A stretch of 64,000 nucleotides of DNA from the NCBI GenBank assembly GCA_020062665.1, contig JAGUVW010000083.1, positions 49,147-113,146 on the forward strand. Reading direction: 5' to 3'. Below the pieces are notes generated by a model that saw only the letters and a list, made by a program, of their open reading frames with translations, did not search any database and had not been told where the DNA came from. Below are positions 22,804-33,635 of this stretch, piece after piece (position 1 is the stretch's first letter; every line of letters starts with the position of its first letter). The position numbers and the translations under genes are program-made. Source of the stretch: Pseudomonadales bacterium. Its GTDB lineage: Bacteria; Pseudomonadota; Gammaproteobacteria; Pseudomonadales; Ketobacteraceae.

Positions 22804-23493
22804 TTACTGTTGAGTGGTCATCGCCACGCCGGATTTCACCGGTTCCTTGATAAAGGCAAACTTCGCACCTTCATGCTTGTCGAGCGCAGCGGTGCGCAGA
22901 TTCTGCATGGTCTTGAACGGCATCTCGTAGGTGAACAATTCCAGCAGCCAGCCTTGCACCTTGCCACCGGGCTCGAAATCCACCATGTAGCTCACCTCCA
23001 CCACACCTTCCGCCTTGGGCACCAGCTTCCACTCGCCTTCGAAGAATGGCGCGCGCACCCGATCCGCACTCTGATTCACATAGCCGGGCTCAGAAAAGAT
23101 TTTTTTGGTGACGACGAGGGTTTTCGGATCCTGCTCCCACTTGGAGTACAGCACATTGTCACGATCCCGCTCCGGCCAGGGCGAATCAATAACGGTGTAG
23201 GTCAGGGATTCCTGCGGACTGATGTCTTTGATTTTTTCCACCTTGGACACTTTGTCCATCCAGGCGGGGAATTGATTGTGATCGGAGAGAAAAGATACCA
23301 GGCTCGACAGGGATGCCTTCACCTGCGACACCACTTTTACCGTCTTGAGCTGGCTGGCCTCGGACGTCTTGGAATATAGCTGAACACCGCTGTCATCCAT
23401 CTCCAGTTGCCAGTCCGCCACCGCCACCGAACCCAGCAGCATCAGCGAAGACGCAACCATGGAGCGCAGCCATTTTCCTTTGCGTAATGCCAT
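22804..23493 (-). CDS. Exported START-domain protein
   Basis: The 229-residue product has an N-terminal signal peptide (MALRKGKW..., cleavage near AVA-DW). A START/SRPBCC-type lipid-binding domain follows, recognisable by SKTSEASQLKTVKVV (core), SYMVDFEPGGKVQGWL and the closing amphipathic helix. Such periplasmic START proteins are common in Pseudomonas-like bacteria, and their ligands are not known. I chose the ATG at 23493 because GGAGGG lies 7 nt upstream; a start at 23508 would place that site inside the gene. It is monocistronic. Confidence 0.85.
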   Translation of the reverse strand: MALRKGKWLRSMVASSLMLLGSVAVADWQLEMDDSGVQLYSKTSEASQLKTVKVVSQVKASLSSLVSFLSDHNQFPAWMDKVSKVEKIKDISPQESLTYTVIDSPWPERDRDNVLYSKWEQDPKTLVVTKKIFSEPGYVNQSADRVRAPFFEGEWKLVPKAEGVVEVSYMVDFEPGGKVQGWLLELFTYEMPFKTMQNLRTAALDKHEGAKFAFIKEPVKSGVAMTTQQ

Positions 23494-23662
23494 GAACATT
23501 CCCTCCATTTTTTCTTATTTTGCAATGAGGTTCGAAGGGCGTGAATCCGTCCATGCCGGATAAACTAATAACGTTCCGAACCTGCCGGTCATAGTGATAA
23601 CGTCCAAGCCTACGCAATGGACTTCACAAACTCAACCGGATTTAAGTTAACCATTTGTAATA

Positions 23663-23688
23663 AAAAAGGGAGCATTTGCTCCCCTTTT
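23663..23688 (-). terminator. Terminator of pnp
   Basis: On the minus strand AAAAGGGGAGC-aaat-GCTCCCTTTTTT forms a stem with a T-run, 23 nt after the pnp stop. Confidence 0.85.
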
Positions 23689-23710
23689 CACTATCAACAG
23701 CTTAGGCGAA

Positions 23711-25828
23711 TTATTGACCTTGGACGTTGCCCGCCGCCAGATCCGCCAGGGCTTCCTTGATGGACAGTTTGATGCGGCCGCGATTGTCGACGTCCAGCAC
23801 CTTCACCTTCACGATCTGGCCTTCCTTCAGATAGTCGCCGACGCTGTTGACCCGCTCCTCGGCGATCTGGGAAATATGCACCAGACCATCGGTACCCGGC
23901 AGAATGTTCACGAACGCGCCGAAGTCCACGATCTTGTTCACCTTGCCTTCGTAGATGCGGCCCACTTCCGCCTCGGCCACAATGCCTTCGATCTTGGTCT
24001 TGGCTTTCTGGGAGGCTTCAGCGTTTTCGCCGTAAATGCGGATGGTGCCGTCGTCCTGGATATCGATCTCGGCGCCAGATTCCTCGCAGATCTGACGGAT
24101 CACCGCGCCACCCTTGCCGATAACATCGCGGATCTTTTCGGGATCGATCTTGATGGTCATGTACACCGGCGCGTCTTCGGAGATGGTGCCACGGGAAGCA
24201 GCCAGCACCTTGTTCATCTCGCCCAGGATATGCAGGCGGCCTTCGCGCGCCTGGTTCAGCGCCACTTCCATGATTTCTTCGGTGATACCGGTGATCTTGA
24301 TATCCATCTGCAGCGCGGTGATACCGTTGGCGGTGCCCGCTACCTTGAAGTCCATGTCGCCCAGGTGATCTTCGTCACCCAGGATGTCGGACAGCACGGC
24401 GAAACGCTCACCTTCCTTCACCAGGCCCATGGCGATACCGGCCACCGGCGCCTTCAGCGGCACACCGGCGTCCATCAGCGCCAGGCTGGAACCACACACG
24501 GATGCCATGGAAGAGGAACCGTTGGACTCGGTGATTTCCGACACCACGCGAATGGCGTAGGGGAAATCCGCCTGAGACGGCAGCATCGCCTGCACACCAC
24601 GACGGGCCAGACGACCGTGGCCGATCTCGCGACGCTTGGGTGCCAGCTGGTTGCTGATCTCGCCCACGCAGAACGGGGGGAAGTTGTAGTGCAACATGAA
24701 GGGATCGGATTTCATGCCTTCGAGGAAGTCCAGATTCTGCGCATCGCGCAGGCTGCCCAAGGTTGCCGTGACGATGGCCTGGGTTTCACCGCGGGTGAAC
24801 AGGGCTGAACCGTGGGTGCGGGGCAGTACACCCACTTCCACTCGGATCGGACGCACGGTTTTCAGGTCGCGGCCATCGATACGGGGTTTGTGCTCCAGCA
24901 CGTTCTCACGCACGATGCGGTATTCCAGATCGCCGAACGCGGTTTTGACCTGGGCTTCGCTCGGTGCTGCCGGGTCTTCCTTGTTGGCGATGGCGGCAAC
25001 AGCGGCCGCCTTGATCTCGCCGATGCGGGTATAGCGCTGCTGCTTGTCGCGGATGGTGTAGGCTTCGGTGATCTGGCCGGCATAGGCCGCCAACGCCTGC
25101 TTCAGCGCAGTGTTTTCCGCCACTGGCTGCCAGTTCATCGCAGGTTTTGCCACTTCAGCCGCGAATGCCTTGATGGCATTGATCGCCACCTGCATTTCCA
25201 TGTGGCCGAACAGCACCGCGCCCAGCATCTGGTCTTCAGTCAACTCCTGCGCTTCGGATTCCACCATCAGCACCGCGTCGGACGTGCCTGCCACCACCAG
25301 ATCCAGCTGCGAGGTTTCCAGCTCTTTATAGTTGGGGTTCAGGATATACATCCCGTCGCGATAACCCACCCGGGCCGCCGCGATAGGGCCCATGAAAGGC
25401 ACACCGGAGATGGTCAGGGCGGCTGAGGCACCGATCATGGAGGCAATATCCGGGTCGGTCTTCTTGTCCGTGGACATCACCGTGGCGATGACCTGCATTT
25501 CGTTGTAGAAGCCTTCGGGGAACAAGGGGCGGATCGGACGATCGATCAGGCGGGAGGTCAGGGTTTCCTTTTCGGAAGGACGGCCTTCGCGCTTGTGGAA
25601 GCTGCCGGGAATACGGCCGGCGGCATAGAATTTTTCCTGGTAGTTGACGGTCAGGGGCAGAAAATCCTTGCTGGGATCTGCATCCTTCTTGGCCACCACT
25701 GTCACCAGCACCGAGGTGGAACCTGTGGTCACCATGACCGCGCCGGTGGCCTGACGGGCTACCTTGCCAGTTTCCAGCACATACGTTTCATTACCGAATT
25801 TAAATTCCTTTCTTACGACATTAAACAT
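23711..25828 (-). CDS. pnp: Polyribonucleotide nucleotidyltransferase (PNPase)
   Basis: PNPase degrades RNA 3' to 5' phosphorolytically and is part of the degradosome. The 705-residue protein has two RNase PH domains (about 10-230 and 310-545) separated by an all-helical linker. A KH domain (about 555-615, containing [12 protein letters not shown]) and an S1 domain (about 620-690) follow. The second RNase PH core contains [19 protein letters not shown] (core SSSMASVCG). The ATG at 25828 has GGAAGGTG upstream. It follows rpsO after a terminator, as in most gammaproteobacteria, where PNPase autoregulates through its leader. Confidence 0.97.
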   Translation of the reverse strand: MFNVVRKEFKFGNETYVLETGKVARQATGAVMVTTGSTSVLVTVVAKKDADPSKDFLPLTVNYQEKFYAAGRIPGSFHKREGRPSEKETLTSRLIDRPIRPLFPEGFYNEMQVIATVMSTDKKTDPDIASMIGASAALTISGVPFMGPIAAARVGYRDGMYILNPNYKELETSQLDLVVAGTSDAVLMVESEAQELTEDQMLGAVLFGHMEMQVAINAIKAFAAEVAKPAMNWQPVAENTALKQALAAYAGQITEAYTIRDKQQRYTRIGEIKAAAVAAIANKEDPAAPSEAQVKTAFGDLEYRIVRENVLEHKPRIDGRDLKTVRPIRVEVGVLPRTHGSALFTRGETQAIVTATLGSLRDAQNLDFLEGMKSDPFMLHYNFPPFCVGEISNQLAPKRREIGHGRLARRGVQAMLPSQADFPYAIRVVSEITESNGSSSMASVCGSSLALMDAGVPLKAPVAGIAMGLVKEGERFAVLSDILGDEDHLGDMDFKVAGTANGITALQMDIKITGITEEIMEVALNQAREGRLHILGEMNKVLAASRGTISEDAPVYMTIKIDPEKIRDVIGKGGAVIRQICEESGAEIDIQDDGTIRIYGENAEASQKAKTKIEGIVAEAEVGRIYEGKVNKIVDFGAFVNILPGTDGLVHISQIAEERVNSVGDYLKEGQIVKVKVLDVDNRGRIKLSIKEALADLAAGNVQGQ

Positions 25829-25973
25829 TATTCACCTTCCAGTTTGATTGCCCTGGTCAATTCATTGGCGACACGTGTCGCACACCAGGGCGCATTTTCG
25901 TTTCGTTGTTGGGTACATCCGAAAACCGGCTTGATTCGAACCGGCTTTTAGATGCACCCGTTTCCAACAACAT

Positions 25974-26012
25974 AAAAAAACACGGCACCGGTTCGCGGGA
26001 ACAGGTGCCGTG
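25974..26012 (-). terminator. Terminator of rpsO
   Basis: On the minus strand CACGGCACC pairs with GGTGCCGTG and is followed by seven T residues. It lies in the rpsO-pnp gap, so pnp probably also depends on readthrough or a second promoter. Confidence 0.9.
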
Positions 26013-26100
26013 GGTTTGATTCAGTCAGCGCTTCCACCACCGCATCCGCAGACAACGGCGCCAGAAACGGTCAACTGAATCGGGTATTGCCAATGGATCA

Positions 26101-26370
26101 TCAACGACGCAGACCCAGCTTGCCGATCAGGGTGGTGTAACGCTCCAGATCTTTGCGCTTCAGGTAGTCCAGCAGCTTGCGGCGGGAGTTTACCATGCGG
26201 ATCAGACCACGACGGGAGTGGTGATCCTTGGAATGGGCCTTGAAGTGACCTTGCAGCTGATTGATTTGAGCAGTCAGCAGCGCGATCTGCACTTCCGGGG
26301 AACCTGTGTCGCCGGCACCGCGCTGATATTCGGCAACGATGGTGGCTTTTTCTTGAACGCTGATTGGCAT
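26101..26370 (-). CDS. rpsO: 30S ribosomal protein S15
   Basis: S15 is a primary 16S rRNA-binding protein of the platform. The 89-residue product matches the family throughout, with [18 protein letters not shown] and [12 protein letters not shown] and the terminal LGLRR. I chose the ATG at 26370 (MPISVQEK), which gives the standard length; a further upstream codon at 26415 adds 15 residues not found in the family. It lies between truB and pnp as usual. Confidence 0.97.
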   Translation of the reverse strand: MPISVQEKATIVAEYQRGAGDTGSPEVQIALLTAQINQLQGHFKAHSKDHHSRRGLIRMVNSRRKLLDYLKRKDLERYTTLIGKLGLRR

Positions 26371-26477
26371 TGTCTTCACTCCAATATGCTTTGATTGATA
26401 GGCCCTGGTAACCACGCATATTTACAGTTACCGGGGCAGTGCTAGCACTCTTTACGGGTTGCCTTGCGACACCCTGC

Positions 26478-27401
26478 TCAAGAGCGACTTACCAGGCGGC
26501 GGGGAGCGACTTTGCCGTCGTCCTCGATTTCGCCGACACCGATAAATTCCTCATCCGGGCCAAGCAGTTTGACCCATCCCTGCGCCGGCGCGCCCGGTAC
26601 CTGTACCGGGTTACCGTTACACAGGTAAAAAGCTGTATTTTCAGTCAGTTGCAGCGAGGGCCAGTGATCGGCACTGCTCCCCAGCGGCAGCAAAAATTGA
26701 TCCAGCGCCTCATGCCCACCGGATTCCAGCGCATGTACCAGTGTTTCCACCGTCACTGCCTGGGCCAGGGTGTAGGCGCCGGCCTGGGTGCGGCGCAATT
26801 CTACCACATGCGCCAGATTTCCCATCGCACCGGCGATATCTTCCACCAGATTGCGGATGTAGGTGCCTTTGCTGCAGCGCACAAACAGGCTGAAATGAAC
26901 CGTGTCGAAGTCTAGCAAATCCAGCTGGTAAATCCTGATTTTGCGGGCTTCGCGCTCCACTTCCACCCCCTGGCGGGCCAGCTTGTACAGCGGCTGACCA
27001 TTCACCTTGAGGGCCGAATACATGGACGGCACCTGCTCGATCTCGCCCATGAAGCGCGGCAGCGTGCCCAGCAGCGCCTCGCGGGTCAGGCCGGCGGTGG
27101 CGCAGGTTTCGATCACCTCACCATCGGCATCGGCCGTGGTGGTTTTGGCGCCCCACTGGGCCTTCACCACATAGGCTTTATCCGCATCCAGCAGAAACTG
27201 GGAGAACTTGGTGGCCTCGCCGAAACACAGCGGCAGAACACCGGTGGCCAGAGGATCCAGGCTGCCGGTATGACCGGCCTTGTCGGCGCCAAACATGCGC
27301 TTGATCCGCTGCAGGATCTGGTTGGACGTGCAGCCCTGGGGCTTGTCCAGCACCAATACACCGTCGACCTGGCGGCCGCGCTTGCCTCGACGTCTTCCCA
27401 C
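26478..27401 (-). CDS. truB: tRNA pseudouridine(55) synthase
   Basis: TruB isomerises U55 in the T-loop of tRNAs. The 307-residue protein has the catalytic aspartate Asp49 in GHTGSLDPLATG and the conserved KGTYIRNLVEDIA segment (core KGTYIR). A C-terminal PUA-like region closes the protein. The N-terminus is Arg/Lys-rich (MGRRRGKRGRQ). It lies 5 nt after the rbfA stop in the conserved nusA-infB-rbfA-truB-rpsO order. Confidence 0.96.
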   Translation of the reverse strand: MGRRRGKRGRQVDGVLVLDKPQGCTSNQILQRIKRMFGADKAGHTGSLDPLATGVLPLCFGEATKFSQFLLDADKAYVVKAQWGAKTTTADADGEVIETCATAGLTREALLGTLPRFMGEIEQVPSMYSALKVNGQPLYKLARQGVEVEREARKIRIYQLDLLDFDTVHFSLFVRCSKGTYIRNLVEDIAGAMGNLAHVVELRRTQAGAYTLAQAVTVETLVHALESGGHEALDQFLLPLGSSADHWPSLQLTENTAFYLCNGNPVQVPGAPAQGWVKLLGPDEEFIGVGEIEDDGKVAPRRLVSRS

Positions 27402-27406
27402 TGGGT

Positions 27407-27823
27407 TTATTCTCCGTCGATATCCAGGCGCTGATCATCATCACGGTGACGGGACTTGTCTTCCGCCACAGCAGCGTTGATGAGCGCGGAAATACGCGGG
27501 CCTTCGACAATGGTTTCATCGTAATGAAAGCGCAGCCGTGGCATGACTCGCAACTTGATGCTTTTCGAGAGCAGGGAGCGCAGCATGCCACTGGCATTTT
27601 CCAGCACTGCCAAAGCCTGCTTGACCTTGTCCGGCTCGTTGATGGCCATGAAGGTGATGTAAACATCGGCATAGGCCAGATCCTTACTCACCTTCACACC
27701 ACTGATCGTGGGCAGCCCCACGCGGGGATCCTTGATTTCGCGCTGCAGCAACATCGCCAGATCCCGCTGGATCTGATCGGCGATGCGCTCGGTGCGGCTG
27801 AAACCTCGGCTGTGATGACGCAA
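27407..27823 (-). CDS. rbfA: Ribosome-binding factor A
   Basis: RbfA is a KH-fold factor needed for late 16S rRNA processing and 30S maturation. The 138-residue protein shows the family motifs RIADQIQRDLA, PRVGLPTISGVKVS (core) and LRFHYDE. Translation begins at a TTG (27823), with GAGGTAG upstream. No ATG or GTG gives the correct N-terminus. The C-terminal tail is acidic/basic mixed (EDKSRHRDDDQR). It starts 11 nt after infB. Confidence 0.94.
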   Translation of the reverse strand: MRHHSRGFSRTERIADQIQRDLAMLLQREIKDPRVGLPTISGVKVSKDLAYADVYITFMAINEPDKVKQALAVLENASGMLRSLLSKSIKLRVMPRLRFHYDETIVEGPRISALINAAVAEDKSRHRDDDQRLDIDGE

Positions 27824-27834
27824 ACTGTGCTACC

Positions 27835-30510
27835 TCAAATAGTTCTGGCGACTTTCCTGACGTCGAACACTTCGATCTTGTCGCCCGGCTTGACGTCGTT
27901 GTAGCTCTTCACCGCGATACCGCACTCGATACCGGCGTTGACTTCGTTGACGTCGTCCTTGAAGCGGCGCAGGGATTCGAGTTCACCCTGGAACACCACC
28001 ACGTTGTCACGCAGTACACGGATGGGCTTGTTGCGGTAGACCGTACCTTCGATAACCTTACAGCCGGCAACGGCACCAAACTTGGACGAACGGAACACGT
28101 CGCGCACTTCCGCCACACCGACGATCTCCTCGCGCAGCTCGGGTTCAAGCAGACCGGACATCGCCTTCTTCACGTCATCGATGATGTCGTAGATGACGCT
28201 GTAGTAGCGCAGTTCAAGGCCTTCTTCCTGACACAGCTTGCGCGCAGTGGCATCGGCACGGACGTTGAAGCCCACCAGCACGGCATTCGAAGTCAGCGCC
28301 AGGTTGACGTCGGATTCGTTGATACCACCCACACCACCGGACACCACATTGACCTTGACCTCGGGCGTAGACAGATCCTGCAGCGCAACTTGCAACGCTT
28401 CCAGTGATCCGCGCACGTCGGTCTTCAGCACGATATTGACGGTGGCCACATCGCCAGCGCCCATGGTTTCGAAAATGTTCTCAAGCTTGGTGGCATGCTG
28501 ACGGGACAGACGGTTGTGGCGCAGCTTCTTCTGACGGAATTCTGCCACTTCGCGGGCCTTGCGTTCGTCGGGCACCACCAGGAATTCTTCACCGGCATCC
28601 GGCGCACCCGCCAGACCGAGGATTTCTACCGGAATGGACGGACCAGCGCTTTCGATCTGTTTGCCGTTCTCATCCAGCATGGCGCGTACGCGGCCATAAT
28701 GTTCACCCGCCAGCACCATGTCACCACGGTTCAATGTACCGGACTGCACCAGCAAGCTGGCAACCACGCCACGCCCCTTGTCGATACTGGATTCGATGAC
28801 AACACCCTTGGCCGGGCCGCTGGCAACGGCTTTCAGTTCAAGAACTTCCGCCTGCACCAGAATGGCGTCCAGCAGCTGATCGATACCCTGACCGGTCAGC
28901 GCCGACACATACACGAACTGGGTATCACCGCCCCACTCTTCGGAAATGACTTCCTTGGTGGACAGATCCGATTTCACCCGATCGAGGTCAATACTGGGCT
29001 TGTCGATCTTGTTCACTGCCACCACGATGGGCACACCGGCAGCACGGGCGTGATCGATCGCTTCAGCTGTCTGCGGCATCATGCCGTCATCGGCGGCCAC
29101 TACCAGCACCACGATGTCGGTACACTGGGCACCACGGGCGCGCATGGAGGTAAATGCTGCGTGACCCGGCGTATCCAGGAAGGTAATCATGCCGTGACCG
29201 GTTTCGACGTGGTAGGCCCCTATATGCTGGGTAATGCCACCGGCTTCGCCCGCTGCTACACGGGTACGGCGAATATAGTCGAGCAGCGACGTCTTGCCGT
29301 GGTCAACGTGACCCATGATGGTAACCACCGGCGCACGGGGTTTGGCATCGCCTTCCTGGCCGCTGTCTTCCAGGGACTCGATGAGTGAATCCTCAAGGGC
29401 ATCCGCGCTGACCAGCTTGACCTTGTGACCCATCTCTTCAACGATCAACTGCGCCACATCGCGCTCGATGATCTGGTTGATGGTGGCCATGATGCCGAGG
29501 CCAAACAAGGCCTTGACTACAGCAGCGCCCTTCACGGACATCTGCTGGGCCAGATCGGATACGGTAATGGTGTCGCCCAAAACTACTTCGCGCACGATCG
29601 GTCCTGTCGGGCTCTGGAACCCGTGTTTGTTGACGCGGAGCGCAAACTGGCGCTCGTGGCGCTCAGGCTGTTTATCTTTATTACCCTTCTTCTTGGGCGT
29701 TTTGCGCGCGCGCTTGGCCTGGCGGGCTTCGCTGTCGAGACTGTCCTCGAAGGCGCGCTTCACGATGGCGTCCTTTTCCTCTTCCAGGACTTCATCCACG
29801 TAAGAATCGTCACGGCCACTGCGACGCTCCAGCTCCATCGCCATGCGACGGGCTTCTTCCAGCGTTTTCTTGGCAGCTTCTTCTTCCTTGCGACGGCGCT
29901 GCTCATCGCGAAGACGCTGTTCTTCGGCCTTGCGAGCCTGTTCTGCAGCCACTTCTTCTGCGCTGCGCTCTGGCACTTTCTTGGAGGGAGCCGATTTCTT
30001 GGCGCCTTCTGCGGCACCTTCCGGGCGAGCGTGAACACCCGATTCAGCTGCGGCACGACGGGCCGCTTCCTCGGCTGCACGCCTCTCGGCAGCGATGCGC
30101 TCCTGCTCAGCCTTGCGGGCAGCTGCCTCTTCGGCAGCCTTGCGCTGCTCTTCTGCCTGGCGGGCAGCTTCCTCTTCCGCCTGACGGGCTGCTTCTTCCA
30201 GTTCGATGGCTGAACGCTTGACGTAGGTGCGCTGCTTGCGGACTTCAACGTTGACAGTTTTGCTGCGACCCTGAGGGCTGCTGACTTTCAGGGTGCTAAC
30301 GCTTTTGCGTTTCAGGGTAATTTTCTTCGGCTCGCCATCGCTGTCGCCATGGGCACGCTTCAGGTGAGCCAGCAATTGTTCTTTCTCTATGTCGGATACA
30401 GCCTGCTCTGCATTGGCGTGAGCCAAACCCGCGTCCTTCATCTGCTGCAAAAGGGTTTCAACGGGAATGCCCACAACGTCTGCCAGCTGTGCGACGGTTA
30501 CCTCTGCCAT
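27835..30510 (-). CDS. infB: Translation initiation factor IF-2
   Basis: IF-2 is the GTPase that delivers initiator tRNA to the 30S subunit. The 891-residue protein has an N-terminal IF2_N domain ([15 protein letters not shown]), then a long Ala/Glu/Arg-rich coiled linker (about 95-260). A second IF2_N domain precedes the GTPase domain: G1 [10 protein letters not shown]3 DTPGHAAF, G4 NKID. C-terminal beta-barrel domains complete it. I chose the ATG at 30510 (MAEVTVAQ); an upstream GTG at 30537 would add nine atypical residues. The linker accounts for most of the length difference between species. Confidence 0.97.
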   Translation of the reverse strand: MAEVTVAQLADVVGIPVETLLQQMKDAGLAHANAEQAVSDIEKEQLLAHLKRAHGDSDGEPKKITLKRKSVSTLKVSSPQGRSKTVNVEVRKQRTYVKRSAIELEEAARQAEEEAARQAEEQRKAAEEAAARKAEQERIAAERRAAEEAARRAAAESGVHARPEGAAEGAKKSAPSKKVPERSAEEVAAEQARKAEEQRLRDEQRRRKEEEAAKKTLEEARRMAMELERRSGRDDSYVDEVLEEEKDAIVKRAFEDSLDSEARQAKRARKTPKKKGNKDKQPERHERQFALRVNKHGFQSPTGPIVREVVLGDTITVSDLAQQMSVKGAAVVKALFGLGIMATINQIIERDVAQLIVEEMGHKVKLVSADALEDSLIESLEDSGQEGDAKPRAPVVTIMGHVDHGKTSLLDYIRRTRVAAGEAGGITQHIGAYHVETGHGMITFLDTPGHAAFTSMRARGAQCTDIVVLVVAADDGMMPQTAEAIDHARAAGVPIVVAVNKIDKPSIDLDRVKSDLSTKEVISEEWGGDTQFVYVSALTGQGIDQLLDAILVQAEVLELKAVASGPAKGVVIESSIDKGRGVVASLLVQSGTLNRGDMVLAGEHYGRVRAMLDENGKQIESAGPSIPVEILGLAGAPDAGEEFLVVPDERKAREVAEFRQKKLRHNRLSRQHATKLENIFETMGAGDVATVNIVLKTDVRGSLEALQVALQDLSTPEVKVNVVSGGVGGINESDVNLALTSNAVLVGFNVRADATARKLCQEEGLELRYYSVIYDIIDDVKKAMSGLLEPELREEIVGVAEVRDVFRSSKFGAVAGCKVIEGTVYRNKPIRVLRDNVVVFQGELESLRRFKDDVNEVNAGIECGIAVKSYNDVKPGDKIEVFDVRKVARTI

Positions 30511-30565
30511 AATCAGCGTCTCTCGCTCCTGTTTCACGTGCCTGATGCATTAACGGTTCATGATC

Positions 30566-32059
30566 TTATTGATCCTGAAACCAGGGTGCACGTGCAGTCA
30601 TAATCAGTTGTCCGGCGCGCTCTTCGCTCACGCCTTCGATGTCGACGATATCGTCGATGGCCTGTTCAGCCAGGTCGTCCATGGTAATAATGCCTTTCTT
30701 GGCCAGCGCGTAAGCGGTGGTGCGATCCATGCCTTCCATGTTCAGCAGATCGTCTGCAGGCGCCTGCTCGCCTTCCAGGCGCTCTTCCGATACCAGCGCG
30801 CGGGTCAGCAGAGCATCCTTGGCGCGACGACGCAGCTCCTCCACGATGTCTTCGTCAAAGCCATCGATCGCCAACATTTCTTCCTTGGGAACGTATGCCA
30901 CTTCCTCGATGGTGGTGAAACCTTCGTCTACCAGCACACCCGCCACATCCTCATCCACGTCCAGATCTTTCATGAACTGTTCGATGATGGTGCCGGCTTC
31001 TTCCTGCTGCTTGCTCTGGGCCTGCGCAACGGTCATCACGTTCAGTGTCCAACCGGTGAGTTCGCTGGCCAGACGAATATTCTGGCCGCCCTTGCCGATG
31101 GCCTGGGCCAGCTGCTCCTCTTCCACGGCGATATCCATGGAATGCTTGTCTTCGTCCACCACAATGGACACCACGTCTGCCGGCGACATGGCGTTGATGA
31201 CGAACTGGGCCGGGTTGTCGTCCCACAGCACAATGTCGATGCGCTCGCCACCCAGCTCGTTGGACACCGCCTGCACACGCGCACCCCGCATACCAACGCA
31301 AGCACCGACTGGATCGATGCGCTGATCATGGGTTTTCACGGCGATCTTGGCGCGGGCACCCGGATCACGGGCAGCGCCCTTGATCTCGATGAGGTCTTCA
31401 CCGATTTCCGGCACTTCGATCTTGAACAGTTCCACCAGCATCTGCGGACGGCTGCGGCTGACGAACAGCTGCGGGCCACGATTTTCCTTGTTCACACCCC
31501 ACAGCACGGCACGGACACGCTCGCCGACACGGAAGTTCTCGCGCGGAATCATTTCTTCCCGCGCCAGCAAGGCCTCGGCGTTGCTACCCAGATCCAGAAT
31601 AATGCTGTCACGGGTCGCTTTCTTGACAGTGCCACTCACCAGCTCACCGATACGGTCGATGAAGGCCTCGATCACCTGCTGGCGCTCGGCCTCGCGCACC
31701 TTCTGCACGATAACCTGCTTGGCAGTCTGGGCGGCGATACGGCCAAAATCGATGGATTCGATCGGTTCTTCGTAAATATCACCAATGTTCAGCTTGGGAT
31801 CGAAATCATGGGCTTCATCCAGCGTCAGGTGACGGCCGGGAAATTCAAAATCCGCATCAGCCACCACGGTCCAGCGACGGAAGGTTTCGTAATCGCCGTT
31901 CTGACGATTGATGGCAACCCGGATCTCTACGTCATCCGAGGGAAAACGCTTCTTGGTGGCAGTAGCCAGGGCCAGTTCAACAGCCTGAAAAATCACGTCC
32001 TTGTCGACGCCCTTTTCGTTCGAAACGGTATCAGCTACCAGAAGAATTTCTTTGCTCAT
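30566..32059 (-). CDS. nusA: Transcription elongation factor NusA
   Basis: NusA binds RNA polymerase and modulates pausing, termination and antitermination. The 497-residue protein has the N-terminal polymerase-binding domain (1-130), an S1 domain (about 135-200), two KH domains (about 230-345, including [15 protein letters not shown], core GACVGMRG), and the two C-terminal acidic helix-hairpin-helix repeats (about 365-490) typical of gammaproteobacteria. It is second in the rimP-nusA-infB operon and may autoregulate it. Confidence 0.97.
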   Translation of the reverse strand: MSKEILLVADTVSNEKGVDKDVIFQAVELALATATKKRFPSDDVEIRVAINRQNGDYETFRRWTVVADADFEFPGRHLTLDEAHDFDPKLNIGDIYEEPIESIDFGRIAAQTAKQVIVQKVREAERQQVIEAFIDRIGELVSGTVKKATRDSIILDLGSNAEALLAREEMIPRENFRVGERVRAVLWGVNKENRGPQLFVSRSRPQMLVELFKIEVPEIGEDLIEIKGAARDPGARAKIAVKTHDQRIDPVGACVGMRGARVQAVSNELGGERIDIVLWDDNPAQFVINAMSPADVVSIVVDEDKHSMDIAVEEEQLAQAIGKGGQNIRLASELTGWTLNVMTVAQAQSKQQEEAGTIIEQFMKDLDVDEDVAGVLVDEGFTTIEEVAYVPKEEMLAIDGFDEDIVEELRRRAKDALLTRALVSEERLEGEQAPADDLLNMEGMDRTTAYALAKKGIITMDDLAEQAIDDIVDIEGVSEERAGQLIMTARAPWFQDQ

Positions 32060-32099
32060 TTCACTGCCTCACCCTGAGACCATGCAGTTGTACATTGCA

Positions 32100-32564
32100 T
32101 CAGTCGAATGTTGGGACCAGATTTGCCTTGTCTATTTGATTGAATGAAACCGAAAGTGGCTGACCTTCGACAACAAAAGTCAGCGCGTCGTCTTTTGCTT
32201 CTGTCAGCGTGCCGGTGAAATTGCGCCGGCCGGACACTGCCATCTGCAGCTTCACCTTGATGTTCTGACCCACATAGCGTGCCATCTGGTTAAAGCTAAA
32301 CAAAGGACGATCCATGCCGGGAGAAGACACCTCCAGGTGGTATTCACCTTTGATAGGATCTTCGACATCCAGCACACCGCTCACCTGATGTGACACAGCT
32401 TCGCAGTCGTCGATGGTGACACCATTTTCCGAATCGATATAAAGACGCAGCACAGAATGCTTGCCCTGGGCCAAAAACTCGATGCCCCACAACTCCATGC
32501 CAACGGCGTGGACAGCGGGCTCAAGCATGGTTTTTAGCACATCGATTCGTTTACCGGATGACAC
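32100..32564 (-). CDS. rimP: Ribosome maturation factor RimP
   Basis: RimP assists 30S assembly. The 154-residue protein shows LRLYIDSENGVTIDDC, SHQVSGVLDVEDPI and LEVSSPGMDRPLF, all diagnostic. Translation begins at a GTG (32564), with AAGG upstream. It is the first protein gene after the initiator tRNA and tandem terminators, as in the metY-rimP-nusA-infB operon of E. coli. Confidence 0.95.
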   Translation of the reverse strand: MSSGKRIDVLKTMLEPAVHAVGMELWGIEFLAQGKHSVLRLYIDSENGVTIDDCEAVSHQVSGVLDVEDPIKGEYHLEVSSPGMDRPLFSFNQMARYVGQNIKVKLQMAVSGRRNFTGTLTEAKDDALTFVVEGQPLSVSFNQIDKANLVPTFD

Positions 32565-32599
32565 TGTCTGTACCTTTGTTCAGTCTGCCGACAGAAACA

Positions 32600-32621
32600 A
32601 AAAGTGGGCACGAGGCCCACC
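32600..32621 (-). terminator. Second terminator between tRNA-fMet and rimP
   Basis: On the minus strand GTGGGC-CTCGT-GCCCAC-TTTTTG forms a terminator about 40 nt upstream of the rimP start. Placed inside the presumed operon leader, it could act as an attenuator. Confidence 0.75.
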
Positions 32622-32698
32622 ACATCCCTGCCAGACCAACTCTGCGTTTCAGTAGGCCATCGCCCTGAAATGCACATGCCTGACAGTACTGCTGTTAA

Positions 32699-32724
32699 GA
32701 AAAAGCCCCTTGAAAGGGGCCTTT
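32699..32724 (-). terminator. Terminator of tRNA-fMet
   Basis: On the minus strand GGCCCCTT-tc-AAGGGGC followed by TTTTT lies 7 nt after the tRNA 3' end. Confidence 0.85.
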
Positions 32725-32730
32725 GGTATT

Positions 32731-32807
<77 letters not shown>

Positions 32808-32967
32808 TCGGCAAGACGCGCACTATATTGAAGTTACCCTTTCATGTCAACACTTGTTTATAACTTTCGCTTTGCTAAGTGCTGGCATTGATTAGGAAAA
32901 TTCCGTTAGCCGGCAGCCGACCCGGAATCTCCGGGGCTTGCATCTATGCTGCCTTTTCCAGATGAAA

Positions 32968-32988
32968 ACGCCCGGCGAAGCCGGGCGT
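32968..32988 (-). terminator. Terminator of tRNA-Leu
   Basis: A 9-bp stem ACGCCCGGC/GCCGGGCGT with a three-base loop is followed on the minus strand by TTTT. Confidence 0.8.
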
Positions 32989-33050
32989 CCCACATCAAGC
33001 TTTGCATCCACAAACTGGCGAGGGGCTGATCCAGTCTGCGATTGATTTTT

Positions 33051-33135
33051 TGGTGCCCAAGGCCGGATTTGAACCGGCACGGCTTGCGCCACTACCCCCT
33101 CAAGATAGCGTGTCTACCAATTTCACCACTTGGGC
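33051..33135 (-). tRNA. leuU: tRNA-Leu (GAG)
   Basis: This is an 85-nt class II tRNA with a long variable arm, acceptor stem GCCCAAG/CTTGGGC, anticodon GAG within CTTGAGG, T-arm GGTTCAAATCC and an encoded CCA. Its place between secG and the initiator tRNA matches leuU of E. coli. Confidence 0.95.
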
Positions 33136-33202
33136 AGGGAGGCGATAATTTACAGAAACCCTTTAGCGGATGCCAGCAAATTATCAATTAATTCCAGTCA
33201 AT

Positions 33203-33622
33203 TCAGTTGGGTGTCGCAGGCGCCGGAGCCTGGGTTTCGGCCGGAGCAGGAACCTCTGCCGGCGCATCGGGCGCCTGGGACTGAGCCGGAACACTGGCAT
33301 CCGCCGGCAATTGCGGTACATCGCTTGCGGCAGGCGCTGATTGCGTTGCGGCCGGCTCGCTGAAATCGAAGCGACCTGCATTCTCAGCCTGCTGGCGAGC
33401 GATATAGCCCAACGCCAGGCAACAGACAAAAAACACCACACCAAGCGACCACGTCGACTTGGTAAGGAAGTTGCCTGAACCTGCACTGCCAAACACGGTC
33501 TGCGAGGCTCCTGCACCAAAGGAAGCACCGGCATCCGCGCCTTTGCCCTGCTGGATCAGCACCAGCCCCACCAGCGCCAACGCAACAACGACCAGCACAA
33601 TCAGCAATACGGTTTCGATCAT
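33203..33622 (-). CDS. secG: Preprotein translocase subunit SecG
   Basis: SecG is an auxiliary subunit of the SecYEG channel. The 139-residue protein has two membrane helices (about 3-22 and 55-73) flanking the conserved loop GKGADAGASFGAGASQTVFG. The C-terminal 60 residues are Ala/Pro/Gln-rich and low-complexity, longer than in E. coli (110 residues) but common in Pseudomonas-like species. It lies between tpiA and tRNA-Leu. Confidence 0.94.
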   Translation of the reverse strand: MIETVLLIVLVVVALALVGLVLIQQGKGADAGASFGAGASQTVFGSAGSGNFLTKSTWSLGVVFFVCCLALGYIARQQAENAGRFDFSEPAATQSAPAASDVPQLPADASVPAQSQAPDAPAEVPAPAETQAPAPATPN

Positions 33623-33635
33623 AAAAGTTTCCTGT

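Noticed and set aside
25933..25942. GGTTCGAATC on the minus strand, resembling a tRNA T-arm
   Set aside because: No acceptor, D or anticodon arms surround it; it lies between two copies of a short GCCGGTT direct repeat in the rpsO-pnp gap.
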